Program-made: the position numbers and the translations under genes
Source of the DNA: Brevibacillus brevis
GTDB lineage: Bacteria > Bacillota > Bacilli > Brevibacillales > Brevibacillaceae
Assembly: GCF_031583145.1 (NCBI RefSeq)
Contig: NZ_CP134050.1
Coordinates: forward strand, 4,391,501-4,455,500
DNA length: 64,000 nucleotides
Direction of reading: 5' to 3'
The notes under the pieces: generated by a model
Database searches by the model: none
What the model saw: the letters and a program-made list of their open reading frames with translations, nothing else
What the model was told of the DNA's origin: nothing
In this document: positions 16,987 through 24,919 of the stretch, in pieces
Position numbering within the stretch: the stretch's first letter is position 1
Layout: the number at the start of each line of letters is the position of its first letter

Positions 16987-18435
16987 TCAAGCTCCTGTAT
17001 AGCTGATCATTTGTACCCAGTCGGTATTCAGTGTATTGCCGGTGCCGGTTGTCAATCGAAGCCAGCCTAGGATGACGTACCTGCTGCCGGCTGTCCCCCT
17101 GACGGAGGGTGCCGTGTTTTCGATCATGTCTCCAGCCGTCCATCTCCCTGTCGTCGGCATCGCAGTTCCCTGCATCCGTTTGAGGCCATTTACCAAAGTC
17201 CCCTTGTAAATGACTCCCCCCACATTGATGCACGTCGTCGTGCCGCTGTCGTCCACATACGTCGCTGTGCTGTTGTTGCTGTAGGACACGTAGCTGTTCC
17301 CGTTTGTCGGAAGCTGGCACAGATTGAACATGGCATCTGCTCCGTTTTGCACGATGTGGTTGAAGTTGGTGGCGGTATTCAGCGTGTACGAGCTGTCGTT
17401 GGGATCCGTCGTTTGATAGTTCGGGAACCGGCATGCATTGAATACGACGCTGGAAGTGCCGGTGACAAAGACAATCGCGGACGTCCCTCTGGAGGCCGGC
17501 GCGCCAAGGAGAAAGTAGGAGTTGAACCCATTCACGACCCCGCTCGTGTTTTCGAAATAGAGCACGTCGCCTTTTATGTCTTCCGCTCCGCATCCATTCA
17601 GCGTGATTCCGTTGCACTTCTTGAAGGAGTAGGCACGGGCCGTTCCACTGTGTACGTGGTCGACGCCACAGCTGGTGAACGTGGAGTAGTTGAGCAAGGT
17701 GATGTCAAAACCTACCTGAGCCGTGTTCGCCCAGACGTTCGACGCGTTCAGGGTCGTACCCGTCCCGTTGTTGGTGCCGTCGTCTTGCCAGCACAGGGCG
17801 GAGACGCAATCCCGGGCAAAAAATCTGTCAATCGTCGTCATCCAGGAATCGTACGTAAAGAAACCGTAGTCGCAGTAGTAGGTTTGGATGTTCTCGAAGG
17901 TGGCATGCGTCGTGCGGGGAGCGTAAATGCCGTATCGTACTTGCTTGGGGGCAGTGGAATGGAGAGTCAGGTATTGGAGAGAAGTGTTGTAGTTCGTGTC
18001 ATTGTCGGGGTGGTCGATGAGGAAAAAGGCGTCGACATTGTAATTGTCGGTGACCGCCCCTCCCCGCGCCTTTCGCGTCTTCGTGCCGTACGTGGTATTC
18101 GTGGTTTTTTCGATGATCGTACCGGGGACGAACGTAAACTTCCCGGTATAGATATCGTCTAGCATCGTGGAGGAGATCGATGTGCCAACGAGCATGACCC
18201 CTTGCGGCGGGAGAAGGATCGGCTTTCGTATTTTGAACCGCTGGATGGGAAACACCACGACGCCTTGAATGTTTGCTTCGTAGCCATTCGAGCTGTTTCG
18301 CGCTTTTTGCGATACGTCGTTGACTGCCCGCTGAATCGCGTCCGACCAGTCTTCCGTGGCTGTTCCGACATTGACCGCATATTGCTTGTAATCGACAACC
18401 GAAACGGCGTACGGCTGCGGTGTAAGTATGCTCAT
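16987..18435 (-). CDS. Pectate-lyase-superfamily beta-helix protein, phage tail-spike-like
   Basis: The 482-residue protein has an N-terminal segment (DWSDAIQRAVNDVSQKAR, then VVVFPIQRFKIRKPILLPPQ and GVMLVG) typical of the Pectate_lyase_3/GH28-like right-handed beta-helix. Long Ser/Thr/Asn-rich coils follow. The C-terminal block (RWTAGDMIENTAPSVRGTAG, VILGWLRLTTG) resembles receptor-end domains of tail spikes and polysaccharide depolymerases. There is no signal peptide and no virion or lysis gene nearby. GGGAG precedes the ATG, and terminators flank it on both sides, so it is a single-gene unit. A role in cutting or organising the cell's own polysaccharide is inference. Confidence 0.7.
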   Translation of the reverse strand: MSILTPQPYAVSVVDYKQYAVNVGTATEDWSDAIQRAVNDVSQKARNSSNGYEANIQGVVVFPIQRFKIRKPILLPPQGVMLVGTSISSTMLDDIYTGKFTFVPGTIIEKTTNTTYGTKTRKARGGAVTDNYNVDAFFLIDHPDNDTNYNTSLQYLTLHSTAPKQVRYGIYAPRTTHATFENIQTYYCDYGFFTYDSWMTTIDRFFARDCVSALCWQDDGTNNGTGTTLNASNVWANTAQVGFDITLLNYSTFTSCGVDHVHSGTARAYSFKKCNGITLNGCGAEDIKGDVLYFENTSGVVNGFNSYFLLGAPASRGTSAIVFVTGTSSVVFNACRFPNYQTTDPNDSSYTLNTATNFNHIVQNGADAMFNLCQLPTNGNSYVSYSNNSTATYVDDSGTTTCINVGGVIYKGTLVNGLKRMQGTAMPTTGRWTAGDMIENTAPSVRGTAGSRYVILGWLRLTTGTGNTLNTDWVQMISYTGA

Positions 18436-18539
18436 CTACCTATTCTCCCTTCTATTCGTGGAGTGGACCTGCTATACGATATGCGGAAGATTCGTTTCCG
18501 TCACGGACTTATCCAAATTTCCGCTAACTCCCATCTTGC

Positions 18540-18568
18540 AAAAACTGACGCCACAGGCATGGCGTCAG
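18540..18568 (-). terminator. Terminator after the LCP gene
   Basis: CTGACGCC (18545-18552) and GGCGTCAG (18561-18568) form a perfect eight-pair stem with an eight-base loop. It is followed on the minus strand by TTTTTGC. It insulates the LCP gene from the beta-helix gene. Confidence 0.85.
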
Positions 18569-18621
18569 CAATTGTTGGGCAGCCGGACCAGGCTTTCAGT
18601 CCCCTTCGGCTTCCCTCTTCC

Positions 18622-19587
18622 CTATGAATGTTGGTTCTCCGCGCTCCCATGCAGCACCGCGTCGATCTGCTGCTTGATCCGCGCTCGCTCTTCGGCTGAC
18701 ACTTGGTAGTAGTAGATTCCGTTCAGCATTTCTCCCTGCCCGTTGATGCGGAGCACGTTCACCTGATCGAGCGCGCTCTTGTAGTGAAACATCAGGTCCT
18801 GCATGTTGTCGAATGTCAGGTTTGTTTTGACGCTTTCCCCGATGTTCGCCAGCACTTCATCCAGCTTGCTGACCGTCGAAATTTGCTTGGCTTTGGCCAT
18901 CAGCTGCTGGATGATCAGCTGCTGCCGCTTGTTGCGGCCAAAGTCTCCCTCGGGGTCGTCGTGCCGCATCCGGGCGTAGGCCAGCGCTTTTTTCCCATCG
19001 AGCACGATCTTCCCTTTCTCGAAGCGGTATCCCTCGTAGCTGAACGGAAACGTATTGTCTACCTGCACCCCGCCCAGGGAGTCGATGATTTTGGAGAAGC
19101 CTTCCATGTCCACCTTGACGTAATAGTCGATCGGGGTGTCCAAGAAGCTTTCCACGGTATGCACAGTGGAGGCCATTCCACCGAACGCGTAGGCGTGGTT
19201 GATTTTGTCTTCTTTTTTGCTCCCGTAAATCTGGGTCCGCGTATCCCGCGGGATGCTGAACATGAGCGTCTGTTTCAGCGCCGGATTGCTCGCAAGGTAG
19301 ATGATCGTATCGGATCGGCCCTCATCCGCTCCCCGCTTGTCGACGCCGAACAGCAAGATGGAAATCGGCTTCTGCTGTGCAGGCACTTCCTCGCTTTGCT
19401 TCTTCTCCGTGGATGCTGGCTGCACAGGCGGGTCAGGCTGCTGCTCCGCGGCAGGCAGTTCAGGCAATGGCTCGTAGATCGCAGTCGCTGTTTGCTCCAC
19501 GTTTTTGTAAAACTGGTAAAACGTATAGGCGGCCCCTCCCGCCCCCAGCACCAAGATGACGCCCAGCGTTCGCAATATCCTTTTCAT
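18622..19587 (-). CDS. LytR-CpsA-Psr (LCP) family wall-polymer ligase
   Basis: The 321-residue protein has an N-terminal membrane anchor (residues 5-27), a Pro/Gln-rich linker to about residue 72, and an extracellular LCP domain. That domain shows ISILLFGVDKRGADEGRSDT, SIPRDTRTQI, INHAYAFGG and YARMRHDDPEGDFGRNKRQQ, which contain the conserved Arg and Asp residues that bind polyprenyl pyrophosphate. LCP enzymes move glycopolymers from the undecaprenyl carrier to peptidoglycan. Its proximity to the EPS locus suggests attachment of EPS or teichoic acid to the wall. AGGAGAG precedes the ATG. Confidence 0.93.
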   Translation of the reverse strand: MKRILRTLGVILVLGAGGAAYTFYQFYKNVEQTATAIYEPLPELPAAEQQPDPPVQPASTEKKQSEEVPAQQKPISILLFGVDKRGADEGRSDTIIYLASNPALKQTLMFSIPRDTRTQIYGSKKEDKINHAYAFGGMASTVHTVESFLDTPIDYYVKVDMEGFSKIIDSLGGVQVDNTFPFSYEGYRFEKGKIVLDGKKALAYARMRHDDPEGDFGRNKRQQLIIQQLMAKAKQISTVSKLDEVLANIGESVKTNLTFDNMQDLMFHYKSALDQVNVLRINGQGEMLNGIYYYQVSAEERARIKQQIDAVLHGSAENQHS

Positions 19588-19715
19588 GAGCCAGTCTCTC
19601 CTACTCGCTTCATTGGATTGGACAATTCCTATATTCAGTCTATTACGGCAATGGGTGGCACTTTACTGTCATCTGTCACGCTTCTTAAGGGAAAGTGCCT
19701 GCGGGAAGCCGTAGA

Positions 19716-19745
19716 CAAAAAACAGCGATCGTGTGAGATCGCTGT
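19716..19745 (-). terminator. Terminator after the 131-residue hypothetical gene
   Basis: ACAGCGATC (19722-19730) and GATCGCTGT (19737-19745) form a perfect nine-pair stem followed by TTTTTTGTC on the minus strand. It lies 16 bases after the stop codon. Confidence 0.88.
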
Positions 19746-19760
19746 CGCTAGCTGCCTGTA

Positions 19761-20156
19761 TTAACCGATGACCTGCAGGTGGGGATTGTATCGTTTGACA
19801 TACTGATAAATATCCTCCCCCTTCAATTGGGAGGTAGACAGGGTGGCAGGCTGGCCCGCCAAATGGGCATCTAGCTGCTCCTTGCCCCGTTCCAGCCGTT
19901 TGCGGGCGGCTTCGGGAAGGGTGAGCACGTGGGGAACCAGCAGCTGCAGGTACCAGATACCGCGATGCTCCTCGGAAACATCGATCTCCAGTTCCATATC
20001 GTCGCTGTCGAACTCGAAGAGACGGTTGAAAAACGATTCCCGGACCGGCGTGTCGAGTCTGGAAATATCGAGGCGGATAACACTTAAATAGTATTCTTCA
20101 TTGAATAGCACCATCTCGCTGTCAATCGCTTGATACTTTTTGGTCACGTGATCCAT
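19761..20156 (-). CDS. Hypothetical cytoplasmic protein, 131 residues
   Basis: I do not recognise a family. The protein starts MDHVTKKYQAIDSEMVLFNE, is acidic and soluble, and has a mixed alpha/beta pattern. One notable stretch is ESFFNRLFEFDSDDMELEID; the C-terminus is YQYVKRYNPHLQVIG. The start at 20156 is favoured by GGGAGG four bases upstream; a frame open to 20180 adds only eight residues. It is flanked by its own terminator and a roughly 350-base upstream intergenic region, so it is probably monocistronic. Confidence 0.75.
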   Translation of the reverse strand: MDHVTKKYQAIDSEMVLFNEEYYLSVIRLDISRLDTPVRESFFNRLFEFDSDDMELEIDVSEEHRGIWYLQLLVPHVLTLPEAARKRLERGKEQLDAHLAGQPATLSTSQLKGEDIYQYVKRYNPHLQVIG

Positions 20157-20505
20157 AGGTCCTCCCAAAGGTCGTGTCATATCCTTTAGGATACTATTTT
20201 ATCGAATATTTAGGCAACTCTTTTTCATGTAAGCGCGCTGCCCTCGTAATCGGGGGAAAAAGGCCGCGTCCTACATTATCATTTCTCGGAACACCGGCCG
20301 GTGCTGCAGCCGCATGTATGCCAAAACACCTACTCAACAAAGAAAGAGTGGAGTCCCCCTCATTTGGAGGCTCCACTTTTTCCTTTTCCATTGGTTTTAC
20401 GGATACCTGCCCTGACAAACGGGGCTGTCGAACCGGTACGGAGCGCGACATACGAATCCTACATGAACGTCATGCCTTCACATGCTTCTGCTATCTCTCA
20501 TCTGC
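20157..20505. other. Intergenic region with a bidirectional-looking hairpin
   Basis: No convincing gene is visible. An 85-residue frame at 20,194-20,451 on the minus strand spans the terminator hairpin at 20,342-20,382 and lacks a family resemblance, so I do not call it. The left part should contain the promoter of the 131-residue gene. Confidence 0.4.
20342..20382 (-). terminator. Terminator after the sigma/anti-sigma operon
   Basis: AGTGGAG (20347-20353) pairs with CTCCACT (20371-20377), with further partial pairing of GGAG/CTCC inside. The minus strand continues TCTTTCTTT and the plus strand TTTTTCC, so it can work in both directions. The operon ends at 20506. Confidence 0.65.
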
Positions 20506-22242
20506 TTATTTCCCGGCCACAATCGGAATCTCCCAATTAACATTTCGGTTCTCCGTCATCTTTTTGTCATAGGAGATCGTCAATTGTTTTGGAAGAGGCT
20601 TGAACACCAGCATCCCTCCCTGTACGATCGTTCTTCCATTTTTATACTCGGTTTTATCGATCAAGAATTGCACCTCGCGCTCTTTGCCATTTTCGTCGGT
20701 AATCGACCAGGCATCAAACGGGTACATGGGAGCAGTGCTTTCACCGAGCAAGCCATCATAGGCAAGGTGATAGGCTTCTATTTTGCTGGTTGTGCCGTCT
20801 GGATTAACCTGCAGGAGGTCTCCCCTTCCTTCCTCGAAATCAACGATGTCCTCCGGCTTCCTGACGTACTTCTTAAACGTAAAGCGATCTCCCTTCTCCT
20901 CTGCTGTAACGGTTTCTTTTTCCATTCGGTCAAGATCGAGCTTTACGCGAAAAGCTGCCGGTTCTTCGTAATAGACAGACTCCAGCTCAAAGCTTATGCC
21001 TTTGTCATCGTCGATCGGATAGAAGTATTGGAAGTCTCTGACCCCGTTCTGGGTAGGCACGGACTTGCTCCAGTTTATCCAACCGTTCACATGGCTTTGA
21101 TTTCTGGGGATTTTCCATGCATCTGCCGAATCCCATGAGCCCAGGACCTCTCCCTGTTCATCCACAAGCTGATAGCTGTAGCCACTCCTCTCGTCTTTCT
21201 TGGCGTTCCGGTCGATGACCAGCTCGATGCCGCTTGGCGCAAATGTCATTTGTTTTACGTCTAGCGTCAGCCCTTGTCTGGTCGTATAGGTCTTGTTAAT
21301 CTCTTGAATATGGGTCGCCGCTTTGGCTTTTTTCATATCCACCGGCACGGACAGCTTCCAGTTTCCCTTCCTATCGCTAATTTTATTGATGTTGAAGTCG
21401 ACCACCAGTACGTCTGGGATCTGCTTCGGGTCATCGAAATAGCTTCGCAGCTCACGATTCAGAATCAGGAACCCGTCATTCGGATACGTGTAGCTGTCCC
21501 AATATTCATTCGGGTTGCGATCTTCTGCATTTCGAGAAGACTTCAATATGTTACCCAATTTGTCCTTCAGTGTAATCGCTGGCTCCCTATCGGCTCGTTC
21601 ATACAAGTCGTTCCAGCCTAGATCCATGAACCTGCCGTTTTTGTCTTTCACCGTCACCATCATGCTGATGCGCAGCGGGTCAGCCACGACCTCTTGCACT
21701 TCAAACGTAATTCCTTGGTCGGTAACGCTTGCTCTGATCGGCACGGCAAATCCGTTTTGGGCCGCCTCTTGGATACCGCGGTCTCCGACATCGGCAAATT
21801 TGCTTTTGCTTACAGCATTCGCAGGAAGATCCTTTTGAAGGGAGCTGCTCGAGATGGCGGCATTTACGTACTGGGCAAAATTCGGGGAAATCAGCATTCC
21901 TCCCGATATGGCAAGGGCTATGGCTGCAGCAGCAATTGTCGTTCTTTTCATAATGGCGATGCTCCTCTTTTTCCACAAGGGCTGTTCGTACGAAAGTGCG
22001 GTGGGGCTCAATACTCTGACTGGGTGAGCAGAGAGAGAACGGATGATCTTCTGGTCGAGATGCTTGGGCAGAAGATCTCCCGGAAGCGCCTCATCTGCTT
22101 GGTCCAGACCATCGACGAAATGCTCCAGCTGCCGCTGGCAATGCACGCAATGATCCAGATGACTCTCCAGCTCCCTTTTGTCTCTTGGTGACAGCTTGTC
22201 TTCCATATAGGCGATCAGATCTCTTTGCGTTAGACAGCTCAA
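20506..22242 (-). CDS. Anti-sigma factor with zinc-finger and DUF4179-like extracytoplasmic domain
   Basis: The 578-residue protein starts at TTG 22242, overlapping the sigma-factor stop as TTGA, with AAGGGGAG seven bases upstream. Residues 1-60 form a zinc-binding anti-sigma domain with the HxxxCxxC motif (SHLDHCVHCQRQ). A membrane helix lies near residues 103-122 (TTIAAAAIALAISGGMLISP). The large C-terminal region is extracytoplasmic and resembles the DUF4179 family of Bacillus RsiX/YhdL-like partners. Translational coupling and domain order make it the regulator of the adjacent ECF factor, holding it at the membrane. The inducing signal is unknown. Confidence 0.9.
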   Translation of the reverse strand: MSCLTQRDLIAYMEDKLSPRDKRELESHLDHCVHCQRQLEHFVDGLDQADEALPGDLLPKHLDQKIIRSLSAHPVRVLSPTALSYEQPLWKKRSIAIMKRTTIAAAAIALAISGGMLISPNFAQYVNAAISSSSLQKDLPANAVSKSKFADVGDRGIQEAAQNGFAVPIRASVTDQGITFEVQEVVADPLRISMMVTVKDKNGRFMDLGWNDLYERADREPAITLKDKLGNILKSSRNAEDRNPNEYWDSYTYPNDGFLILNRELRSYFDDPKQIPDVLVVDFNINKISDRKGNWKLSVPVDMKKAKAATHIQEINKTYTTRQGLTLDVKQMTFAPSGIELVIDRNAKKDERSGYSYQLVDEQGEVLGSWDSADAWKIPRNQSHVNGWINWSKSVPTQNGVRDFQYFYPIDDDKGISFELESVYYEEPAAFRVKLDLDRMEKETVTAEEKGDRFTFKKYVRKPEDIVDFEEGRGDLLQVNPDGTTSKIEAYHLAYDGLLGESTAPMYPFDAWSITDENGKEREVQFLIDKTEYKNGRTIVQGGMLVFKPLPKQLTISYDKKMTENRNVNWEIPIVAGK

Positions 22243-22796
22243 AGCCGATTCTCCCCTTTTTGCTCCGTCCGGATGAAATGGTCGCGAAGCTTTTTTCTGG
22301 CATAGGAAAGACGCATCCGCACGGTATCCACGGACAGCGACAGTTTGCTGCCAATCTCCTTGTAGCTGAGCTGCTGGAGATAGTGAAGCGCGAGCACCGT
22401 CCTGTATTCCTTGTCCAGCCCCATCATCTTCTGCCGCAATGCCCTGCGCTGCTCTTTCTCCAGATAGACTTCCTCTGGTATCGGACACTCATCTGCCAGA
22501 TCGGCATCAATCTCAGCGGGGAAAGGAGCTCGTCTTCGCTTTCGCAGCTCGTCGATGCCCCGATTTATGGCGATTCGATACAGCCAAGCGGAGAATGAGT
22601 GATTCGGCCGATAATCAGAAAGACTGTAGTACGCCTTGATAAATACCTCCTGCAAGACATCCTCGACCTCGTGGGGATGACGCAAGCTTCTTTGGAGAAT
22701 GGAAGCGACTTTTCCTTTGTATTTGTTGACGATCAGAGCATAGGCCTCTTTGTCTCCCTGAAGAACCTCCGCAATGACCTCTCGATCGTCCTGCAT
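22239..22796 (-). CDS. ECF-type RNA polymerase sigma factor
   Basis: The 185-residue protein has sigma region 2 (YALIVNKYKGKVASILQRSL, then VEDVLQEVFIKAYYSLSDYR and the promoter-melting FSAWLYRIAINRGIDELRKR). Region 4 follows (YLQQLSYKEIGSKLSLSVDT with VRMRLSYARKKL). I choose ATG 22796 because AGGAGG lies eight bases upstream; a frame open to 22850 adds an unlikely 18 residues. It is the first gene of a two-gene operon with its anti-sigma factor. The group resembles SigX/SigM/SigV-type envelope-stress factors, and the exact ECF class is not settled. Confidence 0.95.
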   Translation of the reverse strand: MQDDREVIAEVLQGDKEAYALIVNKYKGKVASILQRSLRHPHEVEDVLQEVFIKAYYSLSDYRPNHSFSAWLYRIAINRGIDELRKRRRAPFPAEIDADLADECPIPEEVYLEKEQRRALRQKMMGLDKEYRTVLALHYLQQLSYKEIGSKLSLSVDTVRMRLSYARKKLRDHFIRTEQKGENRL

Positions 22797-22855
22797 GTTT
22801 GTTTCCTCCTTGCAAAAGGGTGCTGCGCAGCCGTCCTTTTGTTTGTTCACTACTA

Positions 22856-22884
22856 TAGACGTCTGTTAGGGGGTCCCCCTCTCA
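22856..22884 (-). promoter_or_regulatory. Possible autoregulatory ECF promoter
   Basis: On the minus strand TGAGAG (22884-22879) and CGTCTA (22861-22856) are 17 bases apart. This resembles the TGAAAC-N16/17-CGTC promoters read by Bacillus ECF factors, though two -35 bases differ. Autoregulation is usual for such operons. Confidence 0.35.
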
Positions 22885-23011
22885 AAAAAATTCCAGAAAA
22901 ATGGTCCACGTCAAAAAAGGATCTCACTTCCGCTAGGCAGAATGACATCCTCTTTGCAACAGATGTGAAAGCCGATCCGGCCTCGCTTGATTGAACCGGA
23001 TCGTTCGATAG

Positions 23012-23467
23012 CTACTCACTGAGTAACAGTTTCATACCATCATGACTCGCAACAAATCCAAGTCGTTCATAGAACCGATGAGCATCTTTACGTTTTTTAT
23101 CCGTTGTCAGTTGAATCATCCCGCAGCCCATTGCTCTAGCTTCATTAATGGCATAACGGAATAAGGCTTCTCCGACTCCTTTGCCACGATAACGACTGTC
23201 AATACGAACACCCTCAATTTGACCCCGTGTCATTCCTAATCTTGCTAGCCCCGGAATAATTGTAAGCTGAAGACAGCCAATAACTTCATGGTTGTCCAAA
23301 GCAACGATTATGGAATTCCCAATCTGCTGGTTCATCTTTGAAAAAGCATCCACGTACGCTTTTGGCAGTGGGTGTTCATAGCGCTCACGGGTAGCACCCA
23401 ATTCATCATCCGCTAATAATCGGACAATTGCGGGAAGATGGTGTACAGTTGCCGTTTTAAATTCCAT
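23012..23467 (-). CDS. GNAT family N-acetyltransferase
   Basis: The 151-residue protein has the acetyl-CoA-binding motif RGKGVGEALFRYAINEARAM (Q/RxxGxG/A type) near residue 100, followed by the usual strand-helix end MIQLTTDKKRKDAHRFYERL with GF. The start at 23467 follows GGGAGG with a six-base gap; the frame extends to 23500 without a better site. It is AT-richer than the EPS genes, like the following genes up to about 25.9 kb, which hints at recent acquisition. The substrate is unknown. Confidence 0.92.
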   Translation of the reverse strand: MEFKTATVHHLPAIVRLLADDELGATRERYEHPLPKAYVDAFSKMNQQIGNSIIVALDNHEVIGCLQLTIIPGLARLGMTRGQIEGVRIDSRYRGKGVGEALFRYAINEARAMGCGMIQLTTDKKRKDAHRFYERLGFVASHDGMKLLLSE

Positions 23468-23525
23468 AGCGACCTCCCATATTTCATGACGAGTATCCAT
23501 GAAAGCAGAACCCTGTCTTTTTCTT

Positions 23526-23654
23526 TTATTTCTCTTCGTCTACCTTGTGAGGCGGTTGCATATTGTTCCCATCATAATCAAACTCCCCTTTCTGCTCTCT
23601 AAAAGCTTTTGGTAGAAAATAAGATTGGTCAGTTTCATCTATTAAAACTTCATT
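23526..23654 (-). pseudogene. Possible C-terminal remnant of a small protein
   Basis: After an upstream TGA, a frame without any ATG/GTG/TTG start at a useful place runs for about 42 codons to TAA at 23528-23526. It reads NEVLIDETDQSYFLPKAFRE and then QKGEFDYDGNNMQPPHKVDE with EK. The composition is protein-like, so it may be the decayed end of a gene. It could also be chance in AT-rich DNA. Confidence 0.3.
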
Positions 23655-23735
23655 TCATTTTATATACATATCGTAACTTACCATCATAAAAATGGAAATT
23701 CCAATATCGTATGCGTAGTATAAAAAAAGCGAATA

Positions 23736-23767
23736 GCAAAAAAACGTGGAGCAAATCCACGTTTTTT
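23736..23767 (-). terminator. Terminator after the LysR gene (bidirectional form)
   Basis: AAAACGTGGA (23741-23750) and TCCACGTTTT (23756-23765) form a perfect ten-pair stem with a five-base GCAAA loop and runs of A or T on both sides. It lies about 100 bases beyond the LysR stop. Confidence 0.85.
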
Positions 23768-23865
23768 ACCAAACAAGTAAGTTGGTCGGTGTAGACTGTT
23801 CGGCACACACTTTCAATCGTTACGATGTAAGGGGACCATCGCGAGGAAATGGGTTCATGTTCTTG

Positions 23866-24780
23866 TCACCCAACGGCTTGATTCGTCCCCTCTATGGTGA
23901 GTACCTCCCTCGCTGCTTCTATGAACGATGACAGGATTGGTGAAAGCCACTTGTCTCGATGCCATAGCATCTGTGTATACACGTGCAAGTCCGGAATTGT
24001 CCATGGAAGAACAACAAGCTCGCCTCGTTCCACTTCCGCTTTCGTTGTCATTTCGGGAAGAAAGGCAATACCGATTCCCGTAATGGCACATTGCTTAATG
24101 GCTTCGGCATTTTGAAACTCTAAATACGTAATACGATCAATCCCTTTTTTCTCAAATTGCCGGTCAAACATGGTGCGATAGGGACAACCCTGTTCATTGG
24201 TCAGGAACACTTGTCCGTGAAAATCTTCCAGCTGTAGTACAGTTCGTTTTGCGAGTGGATGATCGGGTGCGGCGAAAAAGCGGAACGTTTCTTCTACCAA
24301 CGGCTCCACTGCAAGTGTACTCGAGAGAATGGGTTCGTCCAGCATAAAGACGACATCTGCGGTTCCCTCAAAGAGCGTTTGCTTGAGATGTTGATTGGGA
24401 ACGGAGCGGAAGATGAGACGCACTCCCGGATAGCGCGAGCGAAATAGGTGAAAGACAATCGGAAGCCGATAGGCGCAAAGAACCTCGTTCGCACTTACTG
24501 TGAGGGTGCCGCTTACATTTTCATTGTCATGAACGGCGCTGCGAGCTTCGTCCAACTTGTCCAGAACGCTTTGGATATGTGTTAAAAAGCGTTTGCCCGC
24601 AGTCGTGAGAACGAGCTGCTTGCCCAAACGGTCAAAGAGACGAACACCGAGCTCATCCTCCAATGCTTTTATTTGCATCGTGACGTTGGAGGGGACGTAG
24701 TTCAGCACTTCCGCAGCCCGACTGAAATGCAACGTGGATGCAACCGTGCGGAACGTAATCAGTTGGCGCAATTCCATCAT
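23866..24780 (-). CDS. LysR family transcriptional regulator
   Basis: The 304-residue protein has the LysR winged HTH at residues 2-61 (MELRQLITFRTVASTLHFSR, then AAEVLNYVPSNVTMQIKALE, DELGVRLFDR) and a substrate-binding domain over the rest (GTLTVSANEVLCAYRLPIVF at about 95). A double ATG follows AAGGGGG; I use 24780, and 24777 is equivalent. It is divergent from the MetX-like gene, the classical LysR target arrangement, with an inverted repeat between them. The coinducer is unknown. Confidence 0.93.
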   Translation of the reverse strand: MMELRQLITFRTVASTLHFSRAAEVLNYVPSNVTMQIKALEDELGVRLFDRLGKQLVLTTAGKRFLTHIQSVLDKLDEARSAVHDNENVSGTLTVSANEVLCAYRLPIVFHLFRSRYPGVRLIFRSVPNQHLKQTLFEGTADVVFMLDEPILSSTLAVEPLVEETFRFFAAPDHPLAKRTVLQLEDFHGQVFLTNEQGCPYRTMFDRQFEKKGIDRITYLEFQNAEAIKQCAITGIGIAFLPEMTTKAEVERGELVVLPWTIPDLHVYTQMLWHRDKWLSPILSSFIEAAREVLTIEGTNQAVG

Positions 24781-24807
24781 ACGATCCCCCTTCATCTTCA
24801 AAAATAT

Positions 24808-24832
24808 TGAATACAGCTTTGAATTCTATTCA
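24808..24832. promoter_or_regulatory. Inverted repeat between the LysR gene and its divergent neighbour
   Basis: TGAATA (24808-24813) and TATTCA (24827-24832) form a perfect six-base inverted repeat with a 13-base spacer, containing the T-N11-A pattern usual for LysR sites. It lies 28 bases upstream of the LysR start and about 90 upstream of the MetX-like start, so one site could serve both promoters. Confidence 0.5.
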
Positions 24833-24919
24833 CTTTTACTGAGACTACCACAGATCTATACTACCAACAAGAAATACATTCTGGCTGTATGGCTTCATTT
24901 TGAAGGGAGAGACAACACG

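Larger units (their letters stand above)
23468..23865. other. AT-rich intergenic region with a coding remnant and a terminator
   Basis: This stretch contains a 42-codon start-less frame (23,526-23,654, minus) and the terminator at 23,736-23,767. The rest is AT-rich, and I see no intact gene in it. Confidence 0.5.

Noticed and set aside
22974..23003. Hairpin with GATCCGG/CCGGATC after the sigma-factor promoter region
   Set aside because: A clear seven-pair stem, but no T-run on either strand, so I do not call it a terminator.
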